Below, piece by piece: positions 53,701 to 63,885 of a stretch of DNA of 64,000 nt (the first letter of the stretch is position 1; each line of letters begins with the position of its first letter). Both the position numbers and the translations under genes were made by a program. The stretch comes from Globodera rostochiensis (Eukaryota > Nematoda > Chromadorea > Rhabditida > Heteroderidae), in contig JAEVLN010000005.1 in assembly GCA_018350325.1 (NCBI GenBank), positions 3,792,142-3,856,141 on the forward strand, given 5' to 3'. The notes under the pieces are model-generated. The model saw only the letters and a program-made list of their open reading frames with translations. It searched no databases and was not told the DNA's origin.

Positions 53701-55095
53701 CAGGCATGGACACGGTTATGAATTTCCTTAACCGTAACCGCCCGTCTTCAAACACTTATAAACGTTAACCGTCCGTAACCGCTCGTCCTAAAAATCTCAT
53801 AACCGTTAACCGCCCGTAACCGTGCCCTTTGAAAATTTCATAACCGTTAACCGCCCGCGGTTATCCGCGGTTAACCATTATTTAAAAATAATTATTCAAA
53901 GCAAATTTTTTCCGATCGTGATGTATCGTCTTAGTAAAATTAAATAGAAATTAACAAGAGATTTATTAAATTTTGTTTAAAGAATCAGCAAGAAGTAGCT
54001 TCGAAACATTCCCTTCGGTCAGGTTAAATCGCCTGAATCCATAGTCTAACGCGATTCCTCCCACTCTTTGTACTGCTTCCAGCAATAAACCTTTTTTCTC
54101 GCTCAAAATTTCATCCGCCAACTCGTAAGCCCTTCTGTTGATCGTTTTTCTGCACGGTAGTTCGATTTGCTGACCCACGGATTTGCCATATTTAACTCTT
54201 GAATCGATTTATATATTTTCAAATATTAAACTTCAAGTACTTGCCCAAAATTGACGGCCTTGCTCAAAAGATTTCTCATCGGTGGGGAAGCGGCATTTCG
54301 GAAAGAGCTCCCGCTTTCTATGCAATATTCTGCCAACATCTGAGAAAATTGCGACTTTTCTGCCCCGGAGAGTTGCTGAGGGAAAAATGCTGACAATTTT
54401 TAAGACGTCGTTGCATCATACGGGCGTTTTCTCGACTTGTGTCCTTCATAATGTGCACTAAATAGAAATTTTTAAGATGCTAGAAATTATAAGCCAACTT
54501 GATTGATCCGCTGGGGCATTTTAATACAGTGTTGCAATCGTTATTTTTGCAAATCACAAATTTCTTGATTTGTCCATTTGAGTAGGCCTCGGCTTCATTG
54601 CCCTCTTTGTTGTAGTACGGCACACATATTTCCGGCATTGAGTCTTTTTTCGGCTTGTAGAAAAGTGTTGTTTTGTCCTTCTTTTTCTCAAGCAACAAAA
54701 TTTGCATGATTTCCTCCTTTGTGAACTCCGAAGGATCTTTAGTTGGGAATTCTTTCATCACACCTAAATTTAAAAAAAAATTTAATCATGCATATTTAGG
54801 TAAACATTGGATAGTGATTGGTGTGGACTTTGGTGAATGTGAATAAAAGTGAACGATATTAGAAAGGCAAATCGTCTTAATAAATTTTCTTCAGCAGCCA
54901 AAAAATAACGGATACGACGGTTAACCGCGGTTTTAGAGGTCATAACCGTTAACCGACCGTAACCGCCCGTCCTCAAAATCTCATAACCGTTAACCGCCCG
55001 TAACCGCGACCTTTTAAAATTCCATAACCGTTAACCGCGGGTAACCGCGGTTAACCGCGGATAACCGCGGTTACGGGTAACCGTGTCCATGCCTG
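53701..55095. mobile_element. hAT-family DNA transposon nested in the SINE
   Basis: 1395 bp. Perfect 18-bp terminal inverted repeats CAGGCATGGACACGGTTA, and an exact 8-bp target duplication ATTTTGCC (53693-53700 and 55096-55103). Both ends hold sub-terminal arrays of ACCGTTAACCGCCCGTAACCG-type repeats (53725-53870; 54905-55080). Removing it restores the SINE end ACCATTTTGCCTATT, matching the other SINE copies. The interior carries degraded transposase pieces. Confidence 0.9.
53966..54761 (-). pseudogene. hAT transposase remnants inside the element
   Basis: Minus strand. 54761-54480 encodes EEIMQILLLEKKKDKTT...FVICKNNDCNTVLKC, a Cys-pair (CxxxxC..C) region like a BED finger. 54178-53966 encodes LPCRKTINRRAYELADEIL...VGGIALDYGF, resembling the hAT segment before the first catalytic Asp (GRKTISRR..L.LD). 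The catalytic remainder is missing, so the element is non-autonomous. Confidence 0.5.
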
Positions 55096-55436
55096 ATTTT
55101 GCCTATTCTTTAATTTCAGTACCTGCTAAACGCTTATGTAACCGGCTACAAAAACTGGCTCTTCAAAATCCCGTTTAACCGAAAACCGGGTACCCAAACC
55201 GGCGGTTTAAACACCCCGAGTCTAGGACCAATTTTTTGATTAATTTTAAATGATTTTCAATTTATAGCGCACTCTATGCAAGAATGTGGCTCAGTGGTTA
55301 AACTCTTTATCTTATCTTTTTATCGGAGTTACTACAACTCTCCAATTGAAAATCTCTAAGCGAACGGAAATTGGTGCCATTTCCTCCAATGTAATCAATA
55401 AATTTAGGGTTGGCAGAAATTTGGAAAAAGATTGCC

Positions 55437-55524
55437 ACCATTTTATTGATTTTATGACTAACTACATTTGCATTTGCGCTAAACAATTCACCATTTTAGT
55501 TATTTTATTTCATTTACAAAATAT
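55437..55524 (+). promoter_or_regulatory. type B conserved upstream block (copy N), displaced
   Basis: TTTATTGATTTTATGACTAACT, CACCATTTTAGTTATTTTATTT, CATTTACAAAATATT. The tandem SINE pair then intervenes before AAATCCCAACAATTATCC at 56037, which in copies E and M follows directly. Confidence 0.5.
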
Positions 55525-55525
55525 T

Positions 55526-56027
55526 CAGTAAGAGATAGGCAAAATGGTAGCCCCGGGCAGGAATCGAACCCACGACCTTCGGTGCAGTGATCAGCTTCTC
55601 ACCCAGAACCAATGCTCTTACCGTCTGAGCTACCGGGGCTTCCCATTAGCCGTCCCTCTTATGGATCTTATGCCCCCGCCATAGGCGTTTTAACCGTCCC
55701 AGCCAGCTGGACACGCTCGCTTCCTTACAGCTCTTTCCTCCACGGGACCGGTCCCTCGGTCCGACCGATCGATGGTCTGATCAATCACCAGCTGGCGACG
55801 GTTGGGCAACCATCCGGTGCTACCAGTAAGAGATAGGTAAAATGGTAGCCCCGGGCAGGAATCGAACCCACGACCTTCGGTGCAGTGATCAGCTTCTCAC
55901 CCAGAACCAATGCTCTTACCGTCTGAGCTACCGGGGCTTCCCATTAGCCGTCCCTCTTATGGATCTTATGCCCCGGCCATAGGCGTTTTAACCGTCCCAG
56001 CCAGCTGGACACGCTCGCTTCCTTACA
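55526..56027 (-). mobile_element. two tandem tRNA-like SINE copies
   Basis: Copy 1 is 55526-55824, copy 2 is 55825-56027; both open with CAGTAAGAGATAGG. On the minus strand each has GCCCCGGTAGCTCAGACGG, GGTTCGATTCCTGCC and CCGGGGC; acceptor-like ends pair over 7 bp. The anticodon region is 24 nt with C where U33 is expected, so it is tRNA-like rather than a tRNA gene. Copy 1 has about 96 extra bp (CACGGGACCGGTCCCTCGG...) after the body. They separate copy N from its upstream block by about 500 bp. Confidence 0.75.
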
Positions 56028-56057
56028 ATTCTTAAAAATCCCAACAATTATCCTAAG

Positions 56058-57023
56058 ATGAATGAATTTTGGATTTTAATTTTGGTGGCATTCTTCGGAA
56101 CAAATTCACTGGACAAAGCCGAATGCGTTAAATTGGAGCTCAAAACATTTGATGAAATATTCGGAGAAGGCTGGTGGGACAAAGATGAAGCCGAAGATTT
56201 GAAAACGCCGGCGCCAACAAACTTTGGACAAAATGTCCATCACCAAATCGACCGGCAGAACACCCAAATTGGACAAAATGAACCCAATTCAACTGATCAG
56301 TTTGGACAAATTGAACCCAATTCAACTGATCAAAATCCTCCTCTCACAGAGTCTGATCACTCGGTACCAATTGAACATAATATTGCCGAAGATGAGCAAA
56401 AACGTAAAATTGTCGACAAATTCCACGCAATGAAAGACAAATTTAAGCAAAAAGGAAAATTTTCTAAAAAAGAATGGAATCAAATTGAGGATAAAATTGC
56501 TAAACATTTAAAAGTCACACGCAAAAAAATATATAAATGGAAAAAAGAATTTGGCCTAAGCCAAATAAATCCAACAAATGAGCGAAAAAATTTGGTAGAA
56601 AAATTTGATCAAATGAAAGCCGAGTTAACGCGGGACAGATTCAAAAAATCAACAAAGAAATAAATGAAACTGTCGCAAAAGAAATGGGCCTCAGTTTTGG
56701 AACAATTTACAATTGGAAAAGTGAACTTGGCCAAACCGGTGAGTATTTGTAGCCCAATTTTTTTATATTTAATTAATTAAAAATCTTTTACAGAACCAAA
56801 CCATAAATACGCTCACAGCGAACAAAAGGAATTTGTGAAACGTTATTATCAAATTAAGGACCAAAATCCTAAAATGAGTGTTGGGGACATTGCCAAAATG
56901 TTGAAAATTGGAATAAGCACTTTGTATAAATGGAAAAAGCAACAACAGCAATTTCATCCAAATTCTGTCGATGGGCATTCTGTGGAAGAGAATGCCGCGG
57001 CAAATGTTCAGCGAAGTATTTGA
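56058..57023 (+). pseudogene. triple-HTH family copy N
   Basis: MNEFWILILVAFFG start, FDEIFGEGWWDKDEAEDL, two repeats, and module 1 (IAKHLKVTRKKIYKWKK) are open. A deletion in module 2 (TTCAAAAAATCAACAAAG where others have TTCAAAAACTCTTATCACAATC) shifts the frame to TAA 56663. The remaining module 2 (VAKEMGLSFGTIYNWKS), donor (56738|GTGAGTATTT), acceptor and exon 2 (56794-57023, IAKMLKIGISTLYKWKK) are preserved. The loss is thus recent. Confidence 0.8.
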
Positions 57024-57490
57024 ATGAAGAATAGTCAATGCTTTGGAAAACCTCCTTGTTGCCGATTTCTTTCGTCGGCTGTTTTCGCAAATAAAAGAAC
57101 ACGAAAAGTTTTGACTGAAATACTTCGAAGCTTTTTATCTTTGGAATTTTCTCCTTGGCCATTTCCCTATTAATTTTCAAAAATATAATTTAATTTTTAA
57201 ACTATGGTTGCTCCCTATCCCGAGCCGCAAAAATGGGACGTCCACGTCTTCCGACATGTTCAAACCTCCCCGACAATTTCCCGTCCAACCCTATTTTGAA
57301 CCTAAAATTGCATTGTTTTGTTTTCTCATTATTGCGAACATTTTATATAATTTTAATATTTCAAATGTTTATGCCATCGCACTGAAAATGTTTAAAAATC
57401 AAATGCAATCGGTTTTTTTTAAATCATTGACCATTCATCCCGAATTTATATTCTCAATTTCCTGAATATTTGATCAAAAATTCTCTTCCA
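57024..57490. other. intergenic region between convergent copies N and O
   Basis: No gene seen. 57365-57460 (TTTCAAATGTTTATGCCATCGCACTGA, ATCATTGACCATTCATC) resembles 37938-38040 downstream of copy K, so the shared 3' flank belongs to the duplicated unit. Confidence 0.4.
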
Positions 57491-57527
57491 AAGATTGTCC
57501 ATCGACAGAATTTGGATGCAATTGCTG

Positions 57528-58396
57528 TCATTTAAATTGCTTTTTCCATCTAAACAAAGTGACTTTTCCAATTTTCAACATTTTAGCAATGTCCTCGTCA
57601 CGAATTTTAGGATTTTGGTCCTTAAGTTCATAATAACGTTTCATCAATTCTATTTGTTCGCTGTCGGAGTATTTATGTTTTGGTGCTGTAAAAGAATTTT
57701 TAATTAATTTAAATAAATAAATAAAATTGGACTCAAATACTCACTAGTTTGGCCAAGTTCACTTTTCCAGGCGTAAATTGTTGTAAAATTGAGGTTCAAC
57801 TCTTTTGCGACAGTTTCATCAATTTCGTGATGATAAGAGTTTTTGAATCCGTCCCGAATTAACTCGGCTTTCATTTGATCAAATTGCTCTACCAAATGTT
57901 TACGTTCTTCTTTTTCATTGAACTTTCGACTTAGGCCAAATTCTTTTTTCCATTTATATATTTTTGTGCGACTGACTTTTAAATGTTTAGCAATTTTCTG
58001 CTCAATTTGAGTTCTTTCTTTTGTTGGATATTTTCCTTTTTGCTTAAATTCGTCTTTCAGTGCGTGGAATTTGGCAACAATTTTACGTTTTCTCTCATTT
58101 TCAGCAATATTAGGTTCATTTTGTCCAGATTGATTAGACTCTGTGAGAGGAGGATTCTGATCAGTTGAATTGGTTTCAATTTGTCCAATTTGGGTGTTCT
58201 GCCGGTCGATTTGGTGATGGACATTTTGTCCAAAGGTTGGCGCCGGCGTTTTCAAATCTTCGGCTTCACCTTTGTCCCACCAGCCTTCTCCGAATATTTC
58301 ATCAAATGTTTTGAGCTCCAATTTAACGGCTTCGGCTTTGTCCAGTGAATTTGTTGCAAAAAATGCCACCAAAATTAAAACCCAAAATTTTTCCAT
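57528..58396 (-). CDS. secreted triple-HTH family protein, copy O
   Basis: Minus strand; exons 58396-57745 and 57685-57528, 269 residues. Start MEKFWVLILVAFFA, motif FDEIFGEGWWDKGEAEDL, one repeat plus a partial (GQNEPN). Modules: IAKHLKVSRTKIYKWKK, VAKELNLNFTTIYAWKS, and IAKMLKIGKVTLFRWKK. It stops right after KKQFK because CGA has become TGA, so the tail is lost as in copies A and L but by a different base change. Donor A|GTGAGTATTT, acceptor TTTTACAG|CA, phase 1. Confidence 0.82.
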
Positions 58397-58429
58397 TTAT
58401 TTGAGCAAATAATCTCTGAATTTAGGTGC

Positions 58430-59280
58430 TTTTATGTGAGATTCAAATTAATTATATCATTTAAAGGAAAATGATATGAAAATTTTCATTTGTGTATAGT
58501 ATTCTCTCAAATTTTCTTAAATCATTCGGAGAGACCCGGGATAAGAAAAAGCTGACGGGCGGGTATAAAGTCCAAAATTGGGATCAATTCCCCATTTTAA
58601 GCGGATCAGCCAACACAAGAAGCCGTTAGGGGAAAGAAAAGTTTTAATGAATAATAAATATTTACAATTTAAATATTAAATTAATATATTACTTACCCAC
58701 AATTCTTATTCCTGACATCTCATAAATATTTATCTTAAGCCTTTGAACCGGGACCAAATCAATATTCATGACATCTCATAAATATTTTTCCTACTAATAA
58801 TCATCATTTTACAAAAATGACGATCGATTATGAATAGCCAAAAGTTTAGCGGGTCAAAAAAAACGTCGATTTGGGCCAATGAAAATTTTGGGTGGTGTCG
58901 AATAACGCGGGAAAGTACCAAATTATGACTTTAAAAATAGGCTAATACGAACTAAAAAGTGCCAAAATTTGAGTTGTAAATTAGTCCGAATTTTATACAC
59001 TTCATGCTATGAAAAGCTTTTGCAATTAAAAAGTGCATAACGGGGTAGAATACTTATTTCCTGTAATACTAACCTCCCCTCAATTTGAAACCCTCCCCCC
59101 TCTAATATTCTTTGGCGGCTAACCCCGGGGTTAGTATTACAGGAAATACGGTATGCTAAAAAGGACCCGATTCGCATAATTAAAGAAAAGCTACGCGAAA
59201 AATGTATTCATCTTGACAAAAATGCCACTTTTCTCAAGAGCAAATATAAATATTGAAATGGCTATTCAAATAGATCACTA
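58430..59280. other. intergenic region
   Basis: No gene seen. 58690-58840 repeats the AATATTCATGACATCTCATAAATATT / GACGATCGATTATGAATAG flank found upstream of type A blocks, here without a family gene. 59040-59150 has GTATTACAGGAAATA-type inverted strings (TTCCTGTAATACTAACC and GGTTAGTATTACAGGAA), a possible small MITE. Confidence 0.4.
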
Positions 59281-59543
59281 CGTGAAGTTGATGAGAAAAT
59301 TGCAAAAAAATTGGGCGTTTGTAGAGATACAATTTATGAATGGAAGCGCAAATTTGGCCTTTCGGCCGGCAAGAAAAAGTATTCTGAAGCAACAAAATTG
59401 GAATTTTCAAGAAATATGCCAAAATGAAAAGAAATAATCCGAAAATGAGTGATTCGGACATTGCTAATTTGTTGGAGATTTCAAGAAGGACTATAAGCAA
59501 ATGGAAATCTCAATTTAGTAATGAAATTAAGCAATATTAAAAT
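59281..59543 (+). pseudogene. relic of diverged member G
   Basis: Matches 20651-20914 closely: IAKKLGVCRDTIYEWKRKFG is open, then one A is missing (ACAAAATTGGAA for ACAAAAATTGGAA), shifting the last module (MSDSDIANLLEISRRTISKW in another frame). The 3' flank (to about 59705) also matches. It joins unrelated sequence on the left at about 59280. Confidence 0.8.
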
Positions 59544-59727
59544 TGTACGAATTTGCTGGCCCCGACAAAAAAAGAACATTTTCTCTTTGACTTTTTGCAC
59601 TTTTTTTTTTTGTTCTCAGCGTCCCAAGTTTTTCCATATTTTTTTCATTTTTGTTCACAAATTCAGCAATTTTAATCAAAACTATCGTTTAATTAAGCAA
59701 ATAAATATCGCCAAACTCTCATAGAAT

Positions 59728-59800
59728 TGGAGGAATTGGAAGAAATGGCACTCCAAATGACGAATTATTCGTAGAAGAATGGTGGGACAAAGTTTGTAAA
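59728..59800 (+). pseudogene. relic of acidic-motif region
   Basis: GGAGGAATTGGAAGAAATGG..CTCCAAATGACGAATTATTC..GTAGAAGAATGGTGGGACAA corresponds to the ELPLQTFDELFVDEWWDK part of copies F/P with lesions, and then breaks off. Confidence 0.6.
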
Positions 59801-60307
59801 AATGTTTTGCAATTTAATGATTTTTTTTTTGTATAAGGTCGTTTGTCGATTTGGCAAATGAAAATTGCACATTTCCACAAAAGCTGCCGAAGGGGTGCTG
59901 ATTTGTCAAATGAGCTGATTATTTTTTGTTTTTGTTTTAATTAATCCAGGGGTCCCATTCGTACTTGAATGGCAAATACAGTGCTTGAAAATGGACCCTC
60001 GTACTTAGAAATTAAAAAGGGTACTTATTACCAAGAATGTACTTGAAAATAGGCATTCAGCCGGAGTGTTGAAAGTTTAATGGGTTTTAATGGAAATATT
60101 TGTGTTTGGCATTGTGTATATAAAATTTTCAATAAAAATGGCTAAATGGCTACCTATCAAAATGAGTCATCTCAAAACATTGGATTCTTGATCCATTTTC
60201 TATTTACTATTTTACAGCATTTTGTTCAATTTTCATAATATGTTTCATTAAATTTCCATAAATTTTCCAGGCGGCGCCGGGGCCCCTCCCATTCCTAAAA
60301 AGCTTCA

Positions 60308-60435
60308 AAAGGCTTAGGCCTAAGCCTAACTTAAGCCTAAGCCACCCCGGCTTGGGGTTCGTTAGGCTTAGGCTGAGCCAAAGCTAGCCTAAAGTTTAAG
60401 CTTAGCTTAGACCAAGCTTAGGCTTAGCCTAATTT
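60308..60435. repeat. TTAGGC/GCCTAA-rich block
   Basis: AGGCTTAGGCCTAAGCCTAA, then AAGCCTAAGCC, GTTAGGCTTAGGCTGAGCC and TAGGCTTAGCCTAA: telomere-hexamer-like strings in both orientations, related to 21565-21690. Confidence 0.65.
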
Positions 60436-61005
60436 CAATCTTTTTTACAAGAATCCCCCCCCCCCCGCCAGTGGTTTTCTTTTCGACAAGTCTAATGTTG
60501 GGGGGTGCTGGGACCGTAACCTACCTATATACATCAGGGGTGTCGTCCGTGTCAAAAAAAATATTGAACGCGGAATACGGAACAAAATTGAGCCTCTTAA
60601 GCTAAAAAAATTTTTTTTCTAAAAATTACGGATTTTAAGTCCAGGGTTTTTGAGACCGCGGATTATCTGGTCCGGATAAAATGGAATTCAGTTTGGTCAT
60701 TTCGACATTCCAGGCTCGAATTGGTTGAATTTTCAGCAACATTTTTTGGGCACATCCATTATTACATTTTAGAGTAACCAAATTGTTTGTTTAATTTGTC
60801 AAATAAAATTAATTCCGTTTAATGATTTATCATTTATTTAATAGAATCAAACAAGGCTTTGACAAAGTTGTATAGAAGCGGGAATGTTACTTTTACTCCA
60901 GACGAATTTTAAATATTGAAAAATATATATTCACAATCGATCACCAATTTTGTTGTCAGGAATATTGATTAGGGGATATAATTGTTAAATAAATTGGATT
61001 TATAT

Positions 61006-61042
61006 GAATGCCCATTTCAATTGTGGGCTGTCATTTATTACT
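61006..61042 (+). promoter_or_regulatory. type A conserved upstream block (copy P)
   Basis: GAATGCCCATTTCAATTG then TGGGCTGTCATTTATTACTT: the best version of the block, with GCCCATTTCAATTGTGGGC as a clear imperfect palindrome, 50 bp before the start codon. Confidence 0.5.
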
Positions 61043-61090
61043 TTCAATCATTATTTATCAAAGCTAAATACAATTTATTAAATTGTAAAA

Positions 61091-62183
61091 ATGGAATATT
61101 TTTGGATTGTATTTTTTGTTTTGTTTTTTGCAACAAATTCACTGGACAAAGCCGAATCCGTACAATTGGAGGAATTGCCACTCCAAACATTTGACGAATT
61201 ATTCGTAGATGAATGGTGGGACAAAGATGAAGCCGCCGAAGATTTGAAAATGCCGCCGCCAACAAACTTTGGACAAAATGTCCATCACCAAATCGACCGG
61301 CAGAACACCCAAATTGGACAAATTGAACCCAATTCAACTGATCAGAATCCTCCTCTCACAGAGTCTGATCACTCTAGACAAATTGAACCCAATTCAACTG
61401 ATCAGAATCCTCCTCTCACAGAGTCTGATCACTCTAGACAAATTGAACCCAATTCAACTGATCAGAATCCTGCTCACACAGAGTCTGATCATTCTGATAA
61501 TGCCAAAAATGGGGAAGAAAATATTGTTAAAGATGAGCGAAAACCTAAAATTATCGACAAATTCCAAGCAATGAAAGACGAATTTAAGCAAAAAGGAAAA
61601 TTCTCGACAAAAGAATGGAATCAAATTGAAGAAAAAATTGCTAAACATTTGAAAGTCAATCGCAAAAAAATATATAAATGGAAAAAAATATTTGGCCGAA
61701 GTCAAAAAGTATTCTATGAAAAAGAAGAACGTAAACATTTTGTAGAGAAATTTGATCAAATGAAAGCCGAGTTAAAGCGGGACGGATTCAAAAATTCATA
61801 TAAAAATCAATTAGATGAAACTGTCGCAAAAGAATTGGGCCTCAGTTTTAAAACAATTTATAATTGGAAACGAAAACTTGGCCAAACCGGTGATAGCCCA
61901 ATTTAATTATTTTTTTTTATTAATTAAAAATTCTTTTACAGAACCAAAACCTAAATATGCCAACAGCAAACAAATGGAATTGATGAAACTTTATTATGAA
62001 ATTAAGGACCAAACCCCTAAAATTAGTGACGAGAACATTGCCAAAAGGCTGAGCATCAGCAGATTCACTTTGTATAAATGGAAAAAGCAATTTAAACCAA
62101 ATTCTGTCGATGGACATTCTGTGGAAGAGAATGCCGCGGCAAATGTCCAGGAAATTGGGGACTCGAATTCGGGCACTATTTGA
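61091..62183 (+). CDS. secreted triple-HTH family protein, copy P
   Basis: Exons 61091-61889 and 61942-62183, 346 residues. Start MEYFWIVFFVLFFA; variant motif FDELFVDEWWDKDEAAEDL as in copy F; three 20-residue repeats (RQIEPNSTDQNPPLTESDHS). Modules: IAKHLKVNRKKIYKWKK, VAKELGLSFKTIYNWKR, and IAKRLSISRFTLYKWKK. The donor has lost part of the consensus (CCG|GTGATAGCC instead of GTGAGTATTT), so splicing may be weak; unspliced it ends at 61906 after module 2. The exon 2 tail (FKPNSVDGHSVEENAA) is complete. Confidence 0.8.
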
Positions 62184-62860
62184 ATGAATGGTCAATGATT
62201 TGTCAAAAAACGATTTGGCATTAATGATTTAATCTTTTATGATTTAAAACTTGTTTTAAAAATACTCTTCATTCGCGTACCGTTTAGCAATCTTCTATTA
62301 GCTAGATAATGCTCACTATGAGTGCGGATCGCATAAAAATTTAACATATATTTATCTTTACCTAAATAGTTAAATAATTATTTTTTTATACCAAAAGTCT
62401 AAATTTGAGATAATAAATTTTGGAATCCCGATCCCAATGAAAAATCGGAATCCCGTCCCGGTCGGACCGGGCCTAACCGGGGGAAAAATACACCCCTAAG
62501 AATTCTCGTAAAATCTCGAAAAATGTATCCCGAATACCTCGAAAGCGTCTGAACCGGTTTCAATAGCCGATTTAAATTATAAAGGCTTAAAATAGGAGCG
62601 ATTTATGTAGGGCCATTTATGCCTTTTTTGCAGACTTTCAAAATAACTTAAACCAGCTAAGAAACCGGTTTAAAGGGTTTTGTGTACACAATTTCTGATT
62701 TAAAATTGGCATAAAACAAACCAAGAGAAGTGTTTTTTTGGAAGGTTGATGATTTTTTTTTAATAAATTCGGACCTTTTGTCGTCGAGCCCCCTGATTCA
62801 CTTAATGTTTGTTTTATTTTGTTGAAATAATATTTTGATCCTTAAGTTACAAAAAACTAT
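62184..62860. other. intergenic region
   Basis: No gene seen. 62425-62490 is a CCGGGA-type element end (GGAATCCCGTCCCGGTCGGACCGGG). Confidence 0.4.
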
Positions 62861-62907
62861 TCATTAAGGGGCCCAAACGTGCGCGCCCAACCCTGGTGCT
62901 CCGGCTG

Positions 62908-63219
62908 GTGGCATATTCGAGAGCAAAGGGCAAAAAACGGCACTGCCAAGCCGAGAAGCTGAAGAAGTACATCGCGAAGATGCTTGCCCAGTGCCAAAAT
63001 GACATGAGGGCTGACATCCGAGCCCTTGAATCAGTGTGCTAGTTAGCACATGCCGGACTCAAAAATTTGCTGGACAAAGCGGCTGACAACAGTCTACACC
63101 CGCACCGCCGTAAACGAGCCGCCTGCAAGTCGTCAAACACGGCCGAGAACAAACTCGCAAAATACAGGTGTAACGATTCTCTGGGTGTCTATTGCCCTAG
63201 CAGCAAGAACAATAAGTAG
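62908..63219 (+). pseudogene. unrecognised basic, Cys-containing protein remnant
   Basis: One frame reads KKRHCQAEKLKKYIAKMLAQ, CQNDMRADIRALESVC, TAG (63040-63042), LAHAGLKNLLDKAADNSLHP, HRRKRAACKSS, YRCNDSLGVYCPSSKNNK, stop. Composition and G+C are coding-like and the frame holds for over 100 codons except that one stop. HRRKRA is a furin-like processing string. No start codon or family is recognised; probably a pseudogene or captured fragment. Confidence 0.4.
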
Positions 63220-63393
63220 AGCATGAGTTACCCTAAACGAATTAGCGCACAGAGTGCACTGATCCTTTTACGCCGGTTGCGCAGACACGGACTAATGGTC
63301 GACCACCGCGCGACCCTCCAACAGTGACAGCCGCAACAGCCCTCCAAAGCCTGACAACACAACTGCAAATAATAACATAATCCAAACTAAGAC
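63220..63393. other. intergenic stretch
   Basis: Nothing supported. 63565-63600 beyond the MITE carries the GGCGGTGCCGACAGGCGCCGCC form of the dispersed G+C palindrome. Confidence 0.3.
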
Positions 63394-63549
63394 CGGAATG
63401 TTGGACCCAAACAAAATTTGGTCAGTAATATTGGGTTTATTTTGGTTTTGGTTTCTTTTGGGTTGTGCTCCAATTTGGACCAAACAAAATTTGGTCAATA
63501 ATATTGGGTTTATTTTGGTTTTTTTTGGTCTGGCAAACATTCCGGTATC
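63394..63549. mobile_element. TTTGGTC palindromic MITE
   Basis: Ends ACCGGAATGTTGGACC and, reversed, ACCGGAATGTTTGCCAGACC are inverted. Inside, AAACAAAATTTGGTCA.TAATATTGGGTTTATTTTGGTTTT occurs twice, flanking a middle CTCCAATTTGGACC. No coding capacity. Related to 37060-37270. Confidence 0.6.
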
Positions 63550-63885
63550 TACTTTTTAGGAATGTGAAAGGTCCGGCGGTGCCGACAGGCGCCGCCGGGG
63601 GATTTTGGCTGAACCTTGAACCTTTGTCTCATTCGAGTTGTTAGAGTATCACATGAGATAGAGCTCTGCCAATAGCAGGTGTCCAGAATACAGTGTGTCA
63701 ACACCCCCAATCAAGATTCATTTTATTTTGTTTTAAACCGACAAATTAAAAGGTGTGGGGTTTGGCTTGCTACCGTATGTTCCAATGGGAAACACTAACG
63801 TTTGCCAAATATCAAAAGAGTGGAAACAACGCAAACGCCGTGATTGAAGTTAATTTTCTTTTTTTCCAAATCATTGACCATTCAT

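Noticed and set aside
55526..55641. Functional tRNA genes
   Set aside because: A and B boxes and the acceptor pairing are present, but the anticodon loop is 24 nt and lacks U33, and the sequence occurs as part of a longer dispersed unit. SINE is the better call.
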